From: Sporolactobacillus sp. THM19-2
GTDB lineage: Bacteria; Bacillota; Bacilli; Bacillales; Sporolactobacillaceae
DNA: 64,000 nt
Assembly (NCBI RefSeq): GCF_004153195.1
Contig: NZ_SEMC01000012.1
Location: 1-64,000, forward strand
Direction of reading: 5' to 3'
The notes below the pieces were generated by a model. It saw only the letters and a program-made list of their open reading frames with translations, ran no database searches and was not told the DNA's origin. Positions 46,734 to 55,452 of the stretch are shown here, one piece after another. Position numbers and translations under genes: made by a program. Within the stretch, counting starts at the first letter, position 1; every line of letters starts with the position of its first letter.

Positions 46734-47202
46734 GAGCGACACCTCCTTATCACGTGATAATGCATTATATTATATCAAGGGCGAAGTGGAAGGGACAGAT
46801 GAATGAAGGAAAAAGCCTATTTGGGAATAATACAAGTTGACTTTCTTGCGGAGTAGACTGCTAAGGCGAAGGAATTGAAATTAAATGTCTGAAGATTTAT
46901 ATGGGATCTTCTTATGCTTTCTCAACAGGGCAGAATCCCTCTTCCTCTTAAATTACATGCTTTATGTTTTTAGTTGTGTCCGTAAAGAATATTGCGTGGT
47001 TTTCCTGCAGTCATTTAAGCGATCGGGAGGCAGAGAAACATTGTCAGTTTGTCTTTCAATCCGTGTACCCCGTTGTATTCGAAAGGCTCAGAAGGAGCTG
47101 CTTTATTGATCCTTCAGAATCGTGTTCAGCCATCGGTTTTTTAAAATGAAATCCCCTCACAAATAGAGACTTTATAGTGGACAAGGCCCGGGATTTATAT
47201 TA
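46734..47202. other. Gene-poor stretch between the YjcZ peptide and dps
   Basis: No well-supported gene. A 74-codon frame at 46885-47109 has no ribosome site and an unlikely composition. The stretch contains a 15-base copy of the tRNA-Ser 3' end at 46933-46947. The rest may be decayed DNA or the untranslated surroundings of an old insertion. No transposase remnant could be recognised. Confidence 0.45.
46933..46947 (+). repeat. 15-bp copy of the tRNA-Ser 3' end (candidate att scar)
   Basis: GAATCCCTCTTCCTC occurs here and inside tRNA-Ser at 45867-45881 in the same orientation. The copy covers the T-stem 3' strand and most of the 3' acceptor strand. Integrases that use tRNA genes leave exactly this kind of direct repeat at the far end of the element. 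About 1.05 kb lies between the copies. Confidence 0.5.
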
Positions 47203-47234
47203 TTATAATTATTGTTAAATAATAATTATTATAA
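47203..47234 (+). promoter_or_regulatory. Two PerR-like boxes before dps
   Basis: TTATAAT-T-ATTGTTA (47203-47217) and TAATAAT-T-ATTATAA (47220-47234) match the PerR box TTATAATNATTATAA at 13 and 14 of 15 positions. They lie 25-56 bases before the dps start, within an extremely AT-rich promoter region. PerR control of the Dps homologue MrgA is well known in B. subtilis; here it is inferred from the motif. Confidence 0.7.
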
Positions 47235-47258
47235 TATAAATAACAAGGAGTGGTACAC

Positions 47259-47744
47259 TTGACCATAACACAAAGTAAAACAACGAAAACATTTTTGAAT
47301 CAGCAGGTCGCTAATTATGGACTGTTTTACACAAAAATCCATCAATTTCATTGGTATGTTAAAGGACACAACTTTTTTGCACTTCATGAAAAATTTGAGG
47401 AATTGTATAATCAGGTGACGTTGATTCTTGACGATATTGCCGAACGCCTCCTGCAAATTAACGGCCGGCCCTATTCGACACTTCGAGAATTCCTTGAACA
47501 TGCGACGATAAAGGAAGATCCATACACAAAGCCGTTGTCTGAAAACGAAATGGTTCAGACTGTGGTCGATGATCTTGAAACCCTGAGAAACGAACTCGTT
47601 GAAGGCATCTCTCTGTCAGATAAAGAGGGTGACGATGTAACGAACGATATGCTGATTGCAATTAAGGGTAAGGTAGATAAAGAACTGTGGTTCTTTAGTT
47701 CATTTCTGGGCAAAGATCCGGTTCCTCAGATCAGCGTAAAATGA
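47259..47744 (+). CDS. dps: Dps-family ferritin-like DNA-protection protein
   Basis: A 161-residue dodecameric ferritin of the Dps/MrgA type that oxidises and stores iron with hydrogen peroxide and may coat DNA. The intersubunit ferroxidase site is visible: KIHQFHWYVKGHNFFALHEKFEELY and then LDDIAERLL. A short N-terminal tail precedes it. The TTG at 47259 is 8 bases from AAGGAG; a GTG at 47250 overlaps the ribosome site and is unlikely. PerR-like boxes in the promoter suggest peroxide induction. Confidence 0.94.
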   Translation: MTITQSKTTKTFLNQQVANYGLFYTKIHQFHWYVKGHNFFALHEKFEELYNQVTLILDDIAERLLQINGRPYSTLREFLEHATIKEDPYTKPLSENEMVQTVVDDLETLRNELVEGISLSDKEGDDVTNDMLIAIKGKVDKELWFFSSFLGKDPVPQISVK

Positions 47745-47762
47745 GTCAGCCAGTCGGACGAT

Positions 47763-47797
47763 AAAAAGCGGAGTGCCAACAGGCATTTCGCTTTTTT
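47763..47797 (+). terminator. Terminator after dps
   Basis: An AAAAGCG...TGCC stem pairs with GGCA...CGCTTTT with a small internal bulge, ending in T6. Confidence 0.8.
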
Positions 47798-48063
47798 GGT
47801 ACGCCCGGATATACTCGGTCGCCATTTTCAGGGGATTATATTTGTTCCTGACGGGTTCTGAAATACTTTGACAGGGACAGGAGACGAACGTAAAATGAAT
47901 TCATGAGATGAAATAAAAGCATCTGATTATCACGTGACTTATTTTCATATTTTTAATCATTTCAACTGATTTCAATGGAAAAAAAAACAAAACGGACTTC
48001 GAATATTTATATCAGCTAGAGTTAGGCTAATCGGCTGTCAAACAGGTACAGGAGGACACGGTT
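47798..48063. other. Upstream region of pbpA, no gene seen
   Basis: With the preceding terminator this makes a 319-base gap after dps. It holds AT-rich sequence likely to contain the pbpA promoter, but no -35/-10 pair stands out clearly. The ribosome site AGGAGG lies at the end. No small open frame is supported. Confidence 0.4.
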
Positions 48064-50157
48064 TTGACCAATCAGACAGTAAAAAACAAGGGGACAAAAA
48101 ACAATCTGCCTCTCAGACTCAATATTATTTTTCTAACCGTATTTCTTGCTTTTTCCGGTCTGATTCTGCGTCTGGGCTACGTCCAGATCGTAAATGGGGA
48201 ACATTATAATAAAATGTTGCATGCGAGTGATACTCAGACAGCCCGTATTGACTCCGCACGCGGAAAAATCATGGATACGAATGGAACCATTCTGGCAGAC
48301 AACAAAGCAGAGCTGGCGATTGTTTATATCCGAAATCTGGGGATCAGCGGCGCAGAGAGCCTGCAAATTGCCAAAAAGTTATCCCGACTGATTACAATGG
48401 ATAGCGATGCAATGGAAAGAGTATCTGACCGGGATAAACGAGAATTCTACATTTTGAACAAATATCCTGATTTGCGGAAAGCTTATAATCAATATTTAAG
48501 TACTGAAGAGCAGAATAATCTGGAAAAGAAGCCATCTCAGGCTTATAAACTTCTGCTCAGCCGGGTTCCGGAAAAGAACATCAGCCATTTTTCAAAAAGA
48601 GATATGCAGGTTATGGCTATTATGCACGAATTTAATCAGGCGTCCAATCTGAACCCGCACATCATCAAAAGAGGCCTGACTGTGAGTGATAAGGAATATG
48701 TCAATGTTGTGGATCACCTTGATGAATTCAACGGGACGATACAGACGGCCGATGTTTCTTCCCGTGTTTATACGAAAAATGCACCGAAATACATTGGCAA
48801 GATTGGCGACATCCCACAGGAAAAGATTGACAACTACCTTGCCGCCGGCTACAGACGGGACGATAAGGTGGGCATCAGCAAGTTAGAACAGCAATATGAG
48901 TCTTATCTTCGCGGGATACCGATGGAACTGACTTATAACACAAAGAAAGGCGTTCCGACCGGAAATCCGACCATCAAGGAAGGAAAGCGTGGAGATGATG
49001 TCCGGCTGACCATAGATATCCGTCTTCAGGATAAAATGAATCAGATCCTGGAATCCAATATCAAAGCGGCGATGTCTCTTCCTGGAAATAATCTGAACAA
49101 CAGTGCTTACGCTGTTGCCTTGAACCCGAAAACAGGCGCTGTTCTGGCGATTGGCGGTAAAAAGTTTGAGAACGGAAAATTCACAGATGCAACGAATGAA
49201 GCAATCAATGCCCAGTTTGCTATGGGTTCCGCGGTTAAAGGGGCGACGGAGCTGACCGGCTTCCAGCATCATGCTGTTCCCGAGCACTTCCGCGATATGC
49301 CAATCGAATATGATGAATCAACAGGGCAGAGATTATTTACATCCTGGGAGAAAGGCGGCCTGGGTGCTCTGACGCCCGAAACAGCCCTTCAGTTTTCTTC
49401 CAACGTATTTATGGCGAAAATTGTATCCAACATGGCCGGGATCACACTCACACCAGCCGGAGGTCGTTATAAGGCCAACCTGCCGTATGCCACAACCCCA
49501 CGCTTTATCCAGGCTGTAAATAACTTAAGAAATGGGTATAACCAGTTTGGTCTCGGCGTAAAAACCGGTATTGACCTGCCGACAGAAGGAACAGGATATA
49601 ATGGCGGCATGCCCCCGCAATCCGGTCTGATTCACCAATTTGCGATTGGACAGTATGACACGTATACGCCGCTCCAGATGGCACAGTATATCTCCACAAT
49701 AGCTAATGGCGGGTATAGGATGCAGACGCATTTTCTCGAATCCGTCCATGCACCGGGAAGCGATCCAAACCAGCCGGGTCCAACCGTTTATACCTATCAG
49801 CCGCGTGTTCTCAACACGCTTGGAAATAATAAAAGGGACCTTGAAAGGGTGCAGCATGGTTTGTATCTGGTTACCCATGGAACGGGTGGAACCGGGAACG
49901 TGGTCTTGGGAGCTCCGGGAACTCAAAAATACAAGATCGCTGCAAAGACCGGGACCGCTCAGATTGACCAGAATGATCTGAGTCTCTATAACGAAACGCT
50001 GGTATCCTATGCACCTTATGACAATCCGCAGATTGCCGTTTCTGTCGTTGTCCCTTCAGTAAGAAGCGGGCGGCAAAACCAGCAGATCGCCCTTGAAGTC
50101 ATCAAAGCTTATGACGATTTATATCACTACACAGATCAGAAGGGGCAGAAGAAATAA
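48064..50157 (+). CDS. pbpA: Class B penicillin-binding protein (PBP2A/PbpA-like transpeptidase)
   Basis: A 697-residue high-molecular-weight PBP that cross-links lateral wall peptidoglycan in the elongation machinery. One N-terminal membrane anchor (about 18-38) is followed by a dimerisation domain with RGKIMDTNGTILADN. The transpeptidase domain has the active-site serine in FAMGSAVKGAT (SxxK), then SSNVF (SxN) and AAKTGTAQID (KTG). The TTG start has AGGAGG 8 bases upstream. In B. subtilis pbpA sits in the same neighbourhood, a few genes from yqzC-yqzD. Confidence 0.92.
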   Translation: MTNQTVKNKGTKNNLPLRLNIIFLTVFLAFSGLILRLGYVQIVNGEHYNKMLHASDTQTARIDSARGKIMDTNGTILADNKAELAIVYIRNLGISGAESLQIAKKLSRLITMDSDAMERVSDRDKREFYILNKYPDLRKAYNQYLSTEEQNNLEKKPSQAYKLLLSRVPEKNISHFSKRDMQVMAIMHEFNQASNLNPHIIKRGLTVSDKEYVNVVDHLDEFNGTIQTADVSSRVYTKNAPKYIGKIGDIPQEKIDNYLAAGYRRDDKVGISKLEQQYESYLRGIPMELTYNTKKGVPTGNPTIKEGKRGDDVRLTIDIRLQDKMNQILESNIKAAMSLPGNNLNNSAYAVALNPKTGAVLAIGGKKFENGKFTDATNEAINAQFAMGSAVKGATELTGFQHHAVPEHFRDMPIEYDESTGQRLFTSWEKGGLGALTPETALQFSSNVFMAKIVSNMAGITLTPAGGRYKANLPYATTPRFIQAVNNLRNGYNQFGLGVKTGIDLPTEGTGYNGGMPPQSGLIHQFAIGQYDTYTPLQMAQYISTIANGGYRMQTHFLESVHAPGSDPNQPGPTVYTYQPRVLNTLGNNKRDLERVQHGLYLVTHGTGGTGNVVLGAPGTQKYKIAAKTGTAQIDQNDLSLYNETLVSYAPYDNPQIAVSVVVPSVRSGRQNQQIALEVIKAYDDLYHYTDQKGQKK

Positions 50158-50192
50158 TCGTCTTTCCTCTTAAATTTAACGAAAAAAAATAA

Positions 50193-50222
50193 CAGCCGTA
50201 CGGAAATTCTTCCGTACGGCTG
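50193..50222. terminator. Bidirectional terminator between pbpA and yqzC
   Basis: A perfect eleven-pair hairpin (CAGCCGTACGG with CCGTACGGCTG, loop AAATTCTT) is preceded by A8, which gives a T run for the minus-strand gene. The plus-strand tail is T-poor. Confidence 0.8.
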
Positions 50223-50226
50223 CCTG

Positions 50227-50748
50227 TTAATTCTGATGGTTTTTCGTAATAACCTGAGCTATCTTTTCAACTGACATATCACTGGAAACAGTAAATGTGC
50301 CAAGTTGAACATATTTTTCCAGCTTCTTATCCTGGAGATACTTATCAAGAGCTTTTTTCTTATCCGAATTAATAACCTTGGCACTGACCAGACTGCCTGA
50401 TATGTCGCCTGGCGTCATACCACTTTTGATATTCAGTTTATATGATTTAACATCGGGTTTCGCTTTTGAATTCTTATCGCTGCTGTTATTATTCTTATCA
50501 CTCTGATTATTTTTTGATGTTGCTGTTTTCATATCTGCCTGCCACTGGTTCCAGGCATCAATATCTATCGCTTTACGGTGATGATTCGTTAAGTATTGGG
50601 TAACTGTTGCTTCTGTCAAAGGAGTTTGTTTGACCACTTTAGCGGACTGAGACTCACCCTCATTAAAGATCAGGTAGTAAAAGAATGCAAACACAGCTGC
50701 TGCAACGAGAATCCCGGCGGCGAATCCACGTATTCCGTTTTTCGTCAC
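50227..50748 (-). CDS. yqzC: YqzC-like membrane protein (YceG-like)
   Basis: A 173-residue protein with an N-terminal membrane helix (about 7-27) and a Ser/Asn/Lys-rich linker containing SDKNNNSSDKNSK. The C-terminal part, NIKSGMTPGDISGSLVSAKVI through LGTFTVSSDMSVEKIAQVIT, resembles the LysM-like N-terminal subdomain of the MltG/YceG lytic transglycosylases without the catalytic domain. Position next to a YqzD-like gene and near pbpA supports YqzC. Function unknown. Confidence 0.72.
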   Translation of the reverse strand: MTKNGIRGFAAGILVAAAVFAFFYYLIFNEGESQSAKVVKQTPLTEATVTQYLTNHHRKAIDIDAWNQWQADMKTATSKNNQSDKNNNSSDKNSKAKPDVKSYKLNIKSGMTPGDISGSLVSAKVINSDKKKALDKYLQDKKLEKYVQLGTFTVSSDMSVEKIAQVITKNHQN

Positions 50749-50756
50749 TTATTCAT

Positions 50757-50963
50757 TCACCCTTTAAAATTTTTCCGGTCTCCGACCATGACTTCCTCTT
50801 CGAGAACACGGATCTTTTTCTTGACCTTATATAGTTCCTGCATCATGGTGATTGAGTTTTCTTCCAGCTGACCTTCTACCTGTTTCACACGGTCCTGTTT
50901 GAAATAGGACACGCCCAGTGCGATCAGACCGGCTATCACCAGAATCAAGATAACATAACCCAT
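50757..50963 (-). CDS. yqzD: YqzD-like small membrane protein
   Basis: A 68-residue protein with one N-terminal membrane helix (YVILILVIAGLIALGVSYF) and a C-terminal amphipathic coiled coil (QVEGQLEENSITMMQELYKVKKKIRVLEEEV). It precedes yqzC on the same strand by 8 bp, matching the yqzD-yqzC pair of Bacillus. Function unknown. A GGGGGG-type ribosome site precedes the ATG. Confidence 0.7.
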   Translation of the reverse strand: MGYVILILVIAGLIALGVSYFKQDRVKQVEGQLEENSITMMQELYKVKKKIRVLEEEVMVGDRKNFKG

Positions 50964-51228
50964 TTAAACCCCCCCAATACTTTTTAAAGCATAACACTTC
51001 TATTGCCGGATTACCGGCCAATATCAATCACTAACATACCATTTATATCATAACTTGGTCTGCTGCGGAAGAAGATAAGGGAAAAAGAAAGAAGAATGTA
51101 AAATAAATTGAAAATAATGGCGAAAATGGAAGAAGCCATGGGGGTTGAACCTCGTCATGATATTTGGTAATATGAATTGTATGTTTCTGTTATATCGATA
51201 TATAGATGAGTATTGGAGGGATATAAGC

Positions 51229-51378
51229 ATGCGTGTAAAAGTCATTCTTGAAAATACGGAAACCGGCGATCGTGATTACATTACAACAAAGAACAAACAA
51301 AAGAATCCGGAACGTCTGGAATTAAAGAAATACAGCCCAAAGCTGAGAAGGTATGTCCTTTATCGCGAAACCAAATAA
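51229..51378 (+). CDS. rpmG: 50S ribosomal protein L33
   Basis: A 49-residue L33 protein: [22 protein letters not shown] and [20 protein letters not shown] are the family's conserved parts. It lacks the CxxC zinc pairs, so it is the zinc-independent (C-) form. TTGGAGGG lies 8 bases upstream of the ATG. As in B. subtilis (rpmGA) it stands beside yqgN. Confidence 0.94.
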   Translation: MRVKVILENTETGDRDYITTKNKQKNPERLELKKYSPKLRRYVLYRETK

Positions 51379-51393
51379 GGTTTCCTGAACTTG

Positions 51394-51436
51394 AAAGCCG
51401 CAAATGCCTTTCATAAGGTGGTTTGCGGCTTTAATT
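51394..51436 (+). terminator. Terminator-like hairpin after rpmG
   Basis: A perfect eleven-pair stem, AAAGCCGCAAA with TTTGCGGCTTT, with a 17-base loop and a short T/A tail, lies between rpmG and yqgN. Confidence 0.7.
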
Positions 51437-51452
51437 TACCGGGAGGATCCTA

Positions 51453-52016
51453 TTGAAGACAAAAAAACAATGGCGTGAACGCGTGCTTAACCAGCTGAAA
51501 TTAATGAGTGATCAATCTTTTGATGACCAGTGCCGGAAGATCCGTGAATCCCTGTTTCAGGCTGATCAGTGGAAACGGACCGGAACGGTGGCACTCACGC
51601 TCTCCATGGGCCGTGAAGTGGAAACGCGTCCGATTATCCGTCGTGCATGGAAAGAACATAAGCATGTGGTCGTACCCAAATGCGATTCAAAACACAAAAT
51701 ACTTCAATTTTACAGACTGAGTTCATTTGATCAGTTGCAGCGGGGCTTTTATGGCCTAATGGAACCTGATCCCGAAAAATCTGAACGGGTCTTTCCATCA
51801 GAAATTGATCTGACGGTTGTCCCCGGTGTTGTTTTTGACAGAAAAGGGTATCGAATAGGATACGGTGGGGGTTACTATGACCGCTTCCTCAGCAATTATT
51901 GCGGAGAAACGCTCTCCTTACTTTTATCCTGTCAGCTCTGCAGCGGTATCCCTGTGGAAGCCCATGATCAGAGGGTCGGCATGCTGATAACAGAGAAGGA
52001 AGTCATCATCCCCTGA
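51453..52016 (+). CDS. yqgN: 5-formyltetrahydrofolate cyclo-ligase
   Basis: A 187-residue ATP-dependent enzyme that recycles 5-formyl-THF to 5,10-methenyl-THF. The substrate and ATP site motifs are seen: TVALTLSMGREVETRPII, GLMEPDPEKS and the C-terminal GVVFDRKGYRIGYGGGYYDRFL. The TTG at 51453 follows GGGAGGATC. Located next to rpmG as in B. subtilis. Confidence 0.94.
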   Translation: MKTKKQWRERVLNQLKLMSDQSFDDQCRKIRESLFQADQWKRTGTVALTLSMGREVETRPIIRRAWKEHKHVVVPKCDSKHKILQFYRLSSFDQLQRGFYGLMEPDPEKSERVFPSEIDLTVVPGVVFDRKGYRIGYGGGYYDRFLSNYCGETLSLLLSCQLCSGIPVEAHDQRVGMLITEKEVIIP

Positions 52017-52082
52017 GCGCATGAATGGAATCGGTATGTGGCACACTAAACCGGTATGATTCAGCTGAGAGGATGTTTCTAT

Positions 52083-52238
52083 ATGAAAAAAAGTGGGTGG
52101 CTTCCTGAATTCTTAATTCTGATTATCGTCGTTTATATCTTCTGCAGAAGAAAAGTTCTTTTTGAGATGGTGCTGTTCATGCTCGGAGGTCGGTGCCTGT
52201 ATAAACTGGTCAGAGAACAACATTTTCTGAAAACCTGA
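52083..52238 (+). CDS. Small membrane protein at the yqgO position
   Basis: A 51-residue peptide with one hydrophobic helix (LPEFLILIIVVYIF) followed by a basic stretch and a second moderately hydrophobic segment (EMVLFMLGGRCLYKL). B. subtilis yqgO, a short hypothetical gene, lies after yqgN. Homology cannot be proved at this length. GAGAGG lies about 10 bases upstream. Confidence 0.5.
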   Translation: MKKSGWLPEFLILIIVVYIFCRRKVLFEMVLFMLGGRCLYKLVREQHFLKT

Positions 52239-52254
52239 CTCATCTTCTCTGTAT

Positions 52255-53145
52255 TTAAAATTGTTGTCTGAGAAGTGCAATCTGATAATTAGACGTCTGA
52301 ATGACAACAAGCAGGTGATCCGGTCCGATCAGTAAAAGAGGCATCAAACTTCCGACCGGAGACTGCAGTCTGCCGTCCGGTGTCTGAATTCCCCGTACCA
52401 TTGTTTTATAAATCCCCTCCATCAATTGGCCACTGATTCGCTGCGCCCCTTCACCTGATGATGGAAAGACTTCATCTGATGATTTTGAGAATAATTCGGA
52501 CAGCGGAAAGACGTGGTATTTTTCGCGCGCGATCCCATACTGTTTTACAGCCTCTGCCAGAAGATCAGACTGTTCTTTATTAATCTTATTATGATAACTC
52601 TGCCTCAGCTTTATTTCCCGTTTCGACCGGGCCTGTTTAAAGGTATAGAGCTTGCCGCCGATTTGTCCGGCATAGATCCTGTCACCGGATCGTGTTATTT
52701 TCCCGTAAATCAAGTCATCTTCGTGTACCTCAGCCTGATGCATGCTCAGACTTTCATAAAAACCCGGGTCGATTTTAACCGACCGGCTTTTAAAAAGCGA
52801 AATCCGGTTTCTCTCCCAATGATTTATAATAGCAATCAATCGATTGTTTTTGTACAATATAGAGAAATCCTGAAGCAGGTAAACGCGGCGATTAACGCTC
52901 GATCCGACGCTCCAGTTCACACGGTTGTTTTCCTGCTTCAGCCGCGTTTCGGCCTGGTTGAAGGTGATGCTGCCGGTAGCAGGAAAATAGGTAATGGCCG
53001 GTCTATCCTGAAACGTGGCCGTTCTGGAGATCAGTAAGACTGGAATGAGAAGGATAAATGCAGCGATAAGGGTGAACCGGAAAAAGTGACGCAACAGGCC
53101 TGACCTCCTTATAGTACGAGCATATTCTAAAGGGCGGGGAATCAT
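52255..53145 (-). CDS. Unidentified membrane-anchored protein
   Basis: A 296-residue protein with one N-terminal membrane helix (about 24-42) and a large mainly beta-rich extracellular part. No catalytic motif is recognised. Features seen are a Lys/Arg/Gln-rich segment (RSKREIKLRQSYHNK) and a C-terminal hydrophobic end (LLLIGPDHLLVVIQTSNYQIALL). It is transcribed against yqgN and divergently from glcK, where B. subtilis carries the rhomboid protease gene yqgP. It is not a rhomboid: no multi-helix core and no GxSG. GGAGAG precedes the ATG. Confidence 0.75.
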   Translation of the reverse strand: MIPRPLEYARTIRRSGLLRHFFRFTLIAAFILLIPVLLISRTATFQDRPAITYFPATGSITFNQAETRLKQENNRVNWSVGSSVNRRVYLLQDFSILYKNNRLIAIINHWERNRISLFKSRSVKIDPGFYESLSMHQAEVHEDDLIYGKITRSGDRIYAGQIGGKLYTFKQARSKREIKLRQSYHNKINKEQSDLLAEAVKQYGIAREKYHVFPLSELFSKSSDEVFPSSGEGAQRISGQLMEGIYKTMVRGIQTPDGRLQSPVGSLMPLLLIGPDHLLVVIQTSNYQIALLRQQF

Positions 53146-53263
53146 GACCGGTCTCTCCGGTCTAATGGACGATTGTTTAAAATGTTAATGATTTACCATT
53201 GGCAAATCACCTTATATGAGTAAAAATAGAAGAATGAGGTAAATATTAAAGGTGGAGATCATT

Positions 53264-54247
53264 ATGGTGGAAATGATTAATATTGGTGTCGATTTAGGCG
53301 GTACAACAATCAAAATGGCATTAATTGATGATAATGGGAAAATGATTGACAAATGGGCCATTCCGACCAACACGATTGATAATGGCAGCCATATCACGGG
53401 GGATATCAGCACCAGCATTGTGAAAAAACTTGCCCAGCTGAATTATGACCGGCAGCAGGTAAGAGGAATAGGTATGGGTGCACCGGGTTTTATTAATATG
53501 GATACCGGGTTTATTTATAAAGCCGTGAATATTGGGTGGGAAAATTATCCACTCAAGGACGAACTTGAGAAATCAACGGGATTACCTGTCATTATAGATA
53601 ATGATGCCAATATGGCCGCTTTGGGAGAAATGTGGCAGGGAGCCGGAAGGGGTGCGAAAGATATCATTTGTGTCACCTTAGGTACCGGTGTAGGCGGTGG
53701 AATTATCTGCGGTGGTGAAATTCTTCATGGCGCCAGCGGTATGGCAGGTGAGATTGGCCACATCACCGTCGTTCCGAAATTCGGTGCACCCTGTAATTGC
53801 GGGAAAAAGGGTTGCCTTGAAACGGTCGCATCTGCTACCGGTATCCGGCGACTTGCACTGGAAGCTCTTGACTACAATGATTCCGACAGTATTCTTCGAG
53901 ATATATTTGAAGAAAAAGGCGACATATCCGCTGAAGATGTCTTTAACTGTACAGCAAAGGATGATCCGCTTTCCGCAGCCGTAGCGGATAAAGCAATACG
54001 TTATCTGGGTTATGCGCTTGGCGCGATATCCATCGTGATTAATCCGGAAAAAATCGTCATTGGCGGCGGTGTTTCCCACGCAGGAGATACACTGCTTGTT
54101 CCGCTCAGAAATTATTTCAATAAGTATTCCTTGCCCAGGGTTACAGAAGCTTGTTCAATCGATATTGCCAAACTGGGGAATGATGCCGGAGTCATTGGCG
54201 GTGCATGGCTGTCTAAAACAAAAATAAAACAGATGCACACAGCCTGA
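53264..54247 (+). CDS. glcK: ROK-family glucokinase
   Basis: A 327-residue glucose kinase. The ATP-binding N-terminus is IGVDLGGTTIKMALID, the sugar-binding region has DNDANMAALGE and GAPGFI, GTGVGGGIICGGE binds phosphate, and the ROK zinc motif is CNCGKKGCLE. The ATG at 53264 follows AAAGGTGGAG. In B. subtilis glcK (yqgR) lies in the same neighbourhood. It feeds glycolysis when sugars enter by non-PTS routes. Confidence 0.94.
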   Translation: MVEMINIGVDLGGTTIKMALIDDNGKMIDKWAIPTNTIDNGSHITGDISTSIVKKLAQLNYDRQQVRGIGMGAPGFINMDTGFIYKAVNIGWENYPLKDELEKSTGLPVIIDNDANMAALGEMWQGAGRGAKDIICVTLGTGVGGGIICGGEILHGASGMAGEIGHITVVPKFGAPCNCGKKGCLETVASATGIRRLALEALDYNDSDSILRDIFEEKGDISAEDVFNCTAKDDPLSAAVADKAIRYLGYALGAISIVINPEKIVIGGGVSHAGDTLLVPLRNYFNKYSLPRVTEACSIDIAKLGNDAGVIGGAWLSKTKIKQMHTA

Positions 54248-54343
54248 TACTGAGCAGGCACTTTATCCTTCATTCACCATCCATACTGTCCGATCATATC
54301 CTGTCAACTAAGGGAGCAGGGTCAGGATGGAGGGAATGGTGCT

Positions 54344-55072
54344 GTGAATGAACGAAAGAACCGATATATTGATTTTCTGGCTCAATTAGGTGTGGATCAT
54401 GCGCATCCGGGTGGACGAAGCCTGAGTGAAGCTATCATTCGGACCCTGCCGATTCAGGCTGTCGATGACGTTCTGGATATCGGTTGCGGGACCGGAGCAA
54501 CAGCTCAATATCTTGCAGATCAAACAAAAGCTTCAGTAACTGGCATCGATCTCCATCCCCAGATGGTGAAAGCCGCAAAAAAAAGATCCGAACAGTCTCT
54601 GAACCCGTTTCGCGTGGTACATGGATCAGCAGAATCACTGCCATTCAGGGACAAGGCATTTGACTGGCTATTCTCAGAATCTGTTACTGCATTTACTCAT
54701 TTGTCCCGGTCACTTCCGGAATATTTTCGTGTACTGCGCTCAGGAGGTCAGCTGTTTGCTGTTGAAATGACTGTGGAACAAAAACTTCCGGAACAGGATA
54801 AAAGAAAGATATGTGATTTTTATGGTGTTCCGGATTTGTATACAACGACGGAGTGGGAAAACCAGTTAAAGAAGAGTGGATTTTTTGAAGTACATGTTCT
54901 GGAAGGAAAAGACTTTTTCTTTCGTCAGAAGATATCGGAATTTCCTCTTTCTTTAATTACGAAACGTCTGAGTGAGGAAGCACTGAAAATTTGGATGGGA
55001 CACCTTGCAACGGTAAACACATACCAAAGTGTACTGAACTACAGAATATATCATGCTATGAAGAAAAACTAG
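54344..55072 (+). CDS. Class I SAM-dependent methyltransferase
   Basis: A 242-residue UbiE/Methyltransf_11-type protein. Motif I is VLDIGCGTGATAQYLA, motif II ends in GIDLHP, HGSAESLPFRDKAFDWLFS is the motif after it, and YFRVLRSGGQLFAVEM is the late strand signature. The substrate cannot be told. The GTG at 54344 follows GGAGGGAATGG. The neighbours (glcK and the converging competence operon) give no clue. Confidence 0.82.
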   Translation: MNERKNRYIDFLAQLGVDHAHPGGRSLSEAIIRTLPIQAVDDVLDIGCGTGATAQYLADQTKASVTGIDLHPQMVKAAKKRSEQSLNPFRVVHGSAESLPFRDKAFDWLFSESVTAFTHLSRSLPEYFRVLRSGGQLFAVEMTVEQKLPEQDKRKICDFYGVPDLYTTTEWENQLKKSGFFEVHVLEGKDFFFRQKISEFPLSLITKRLSEEALKIWMGHLATVNTYQSVLNYRIYHAMKKN

Positions 55073-55140
55073 CCAACTGGCAAATTGCCGTCGTCATAAG
55101 CCTTTTATTCTGAACCTTATTAAATTTTATACCATCATAA

Positions 55141-55172
55141 AAATCCTGTCTGGTCATCTTCAGACAGGATTT
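55141..55172. terminator. Bidirectional terminator between the methyltransferase gene and yqzE
   Basis: A perfect twelve-pair hairpin (AAATCCTGTCTG with CAGACAGGATTT, 8-base loop) has T on the right and A on the left, between converging genes. Confidence 0.9.
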
Positions 55173-55177
55173 TTCCG

Positions 55178-55378
55178 TTATCTCTTTTTTGAAAAAAATG
55201 GTTTTAATCGGGCCACATAATTCTCGATCGCGTTCGGAATCTGGCCAAAAAGCTGGTTTCTGACAGGGAGTCGCTGCTCTCGATGCTCCTGTCTCGTCTG
55301 CTTTCGTTCGGCACGCGGCCGCTCCATATAACGGACAAACTGCTCCGTAAGAAACTTTACATACTCTTCGGGTTTCAA
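55178..55378 (-). CDS. yqzE: YqzE family protein
   Basis: A 66-residue basic protein. YVKFLTEQFVRYMERPRAERKQTRQ matches the YqzE family, which is encoded right after comGG in Bacillus. It is probably the last gene of the comG transcript. The start is TTG, with AAGGA about 10 bases upstream. Role unknown. Confidence 0.82.
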   Translation of the reverse strand: MKPEEYVKFLTEQFVRYMERPRAERKQTRQEHREQRLPVRNQLFGQIPNAIENYVARLKPFFSKKR

Positions 55379-55452
55379 AACGAAAGAGTCCTTTCATCAG
55401 TTTTTCTGGATACAGCGTGTCCATTTTTGCACGTGTTTATACATTCAGAGCA

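Noticed and set aside
46885-47109. A 74-codon plus-strand open frame in the gene-poor stretch
   Set aside because: No ribosome site, cysteine- and phenylalanine-heavy composition, and it overlaps the tRNA-Ser end repeat. Most likely non-coding.
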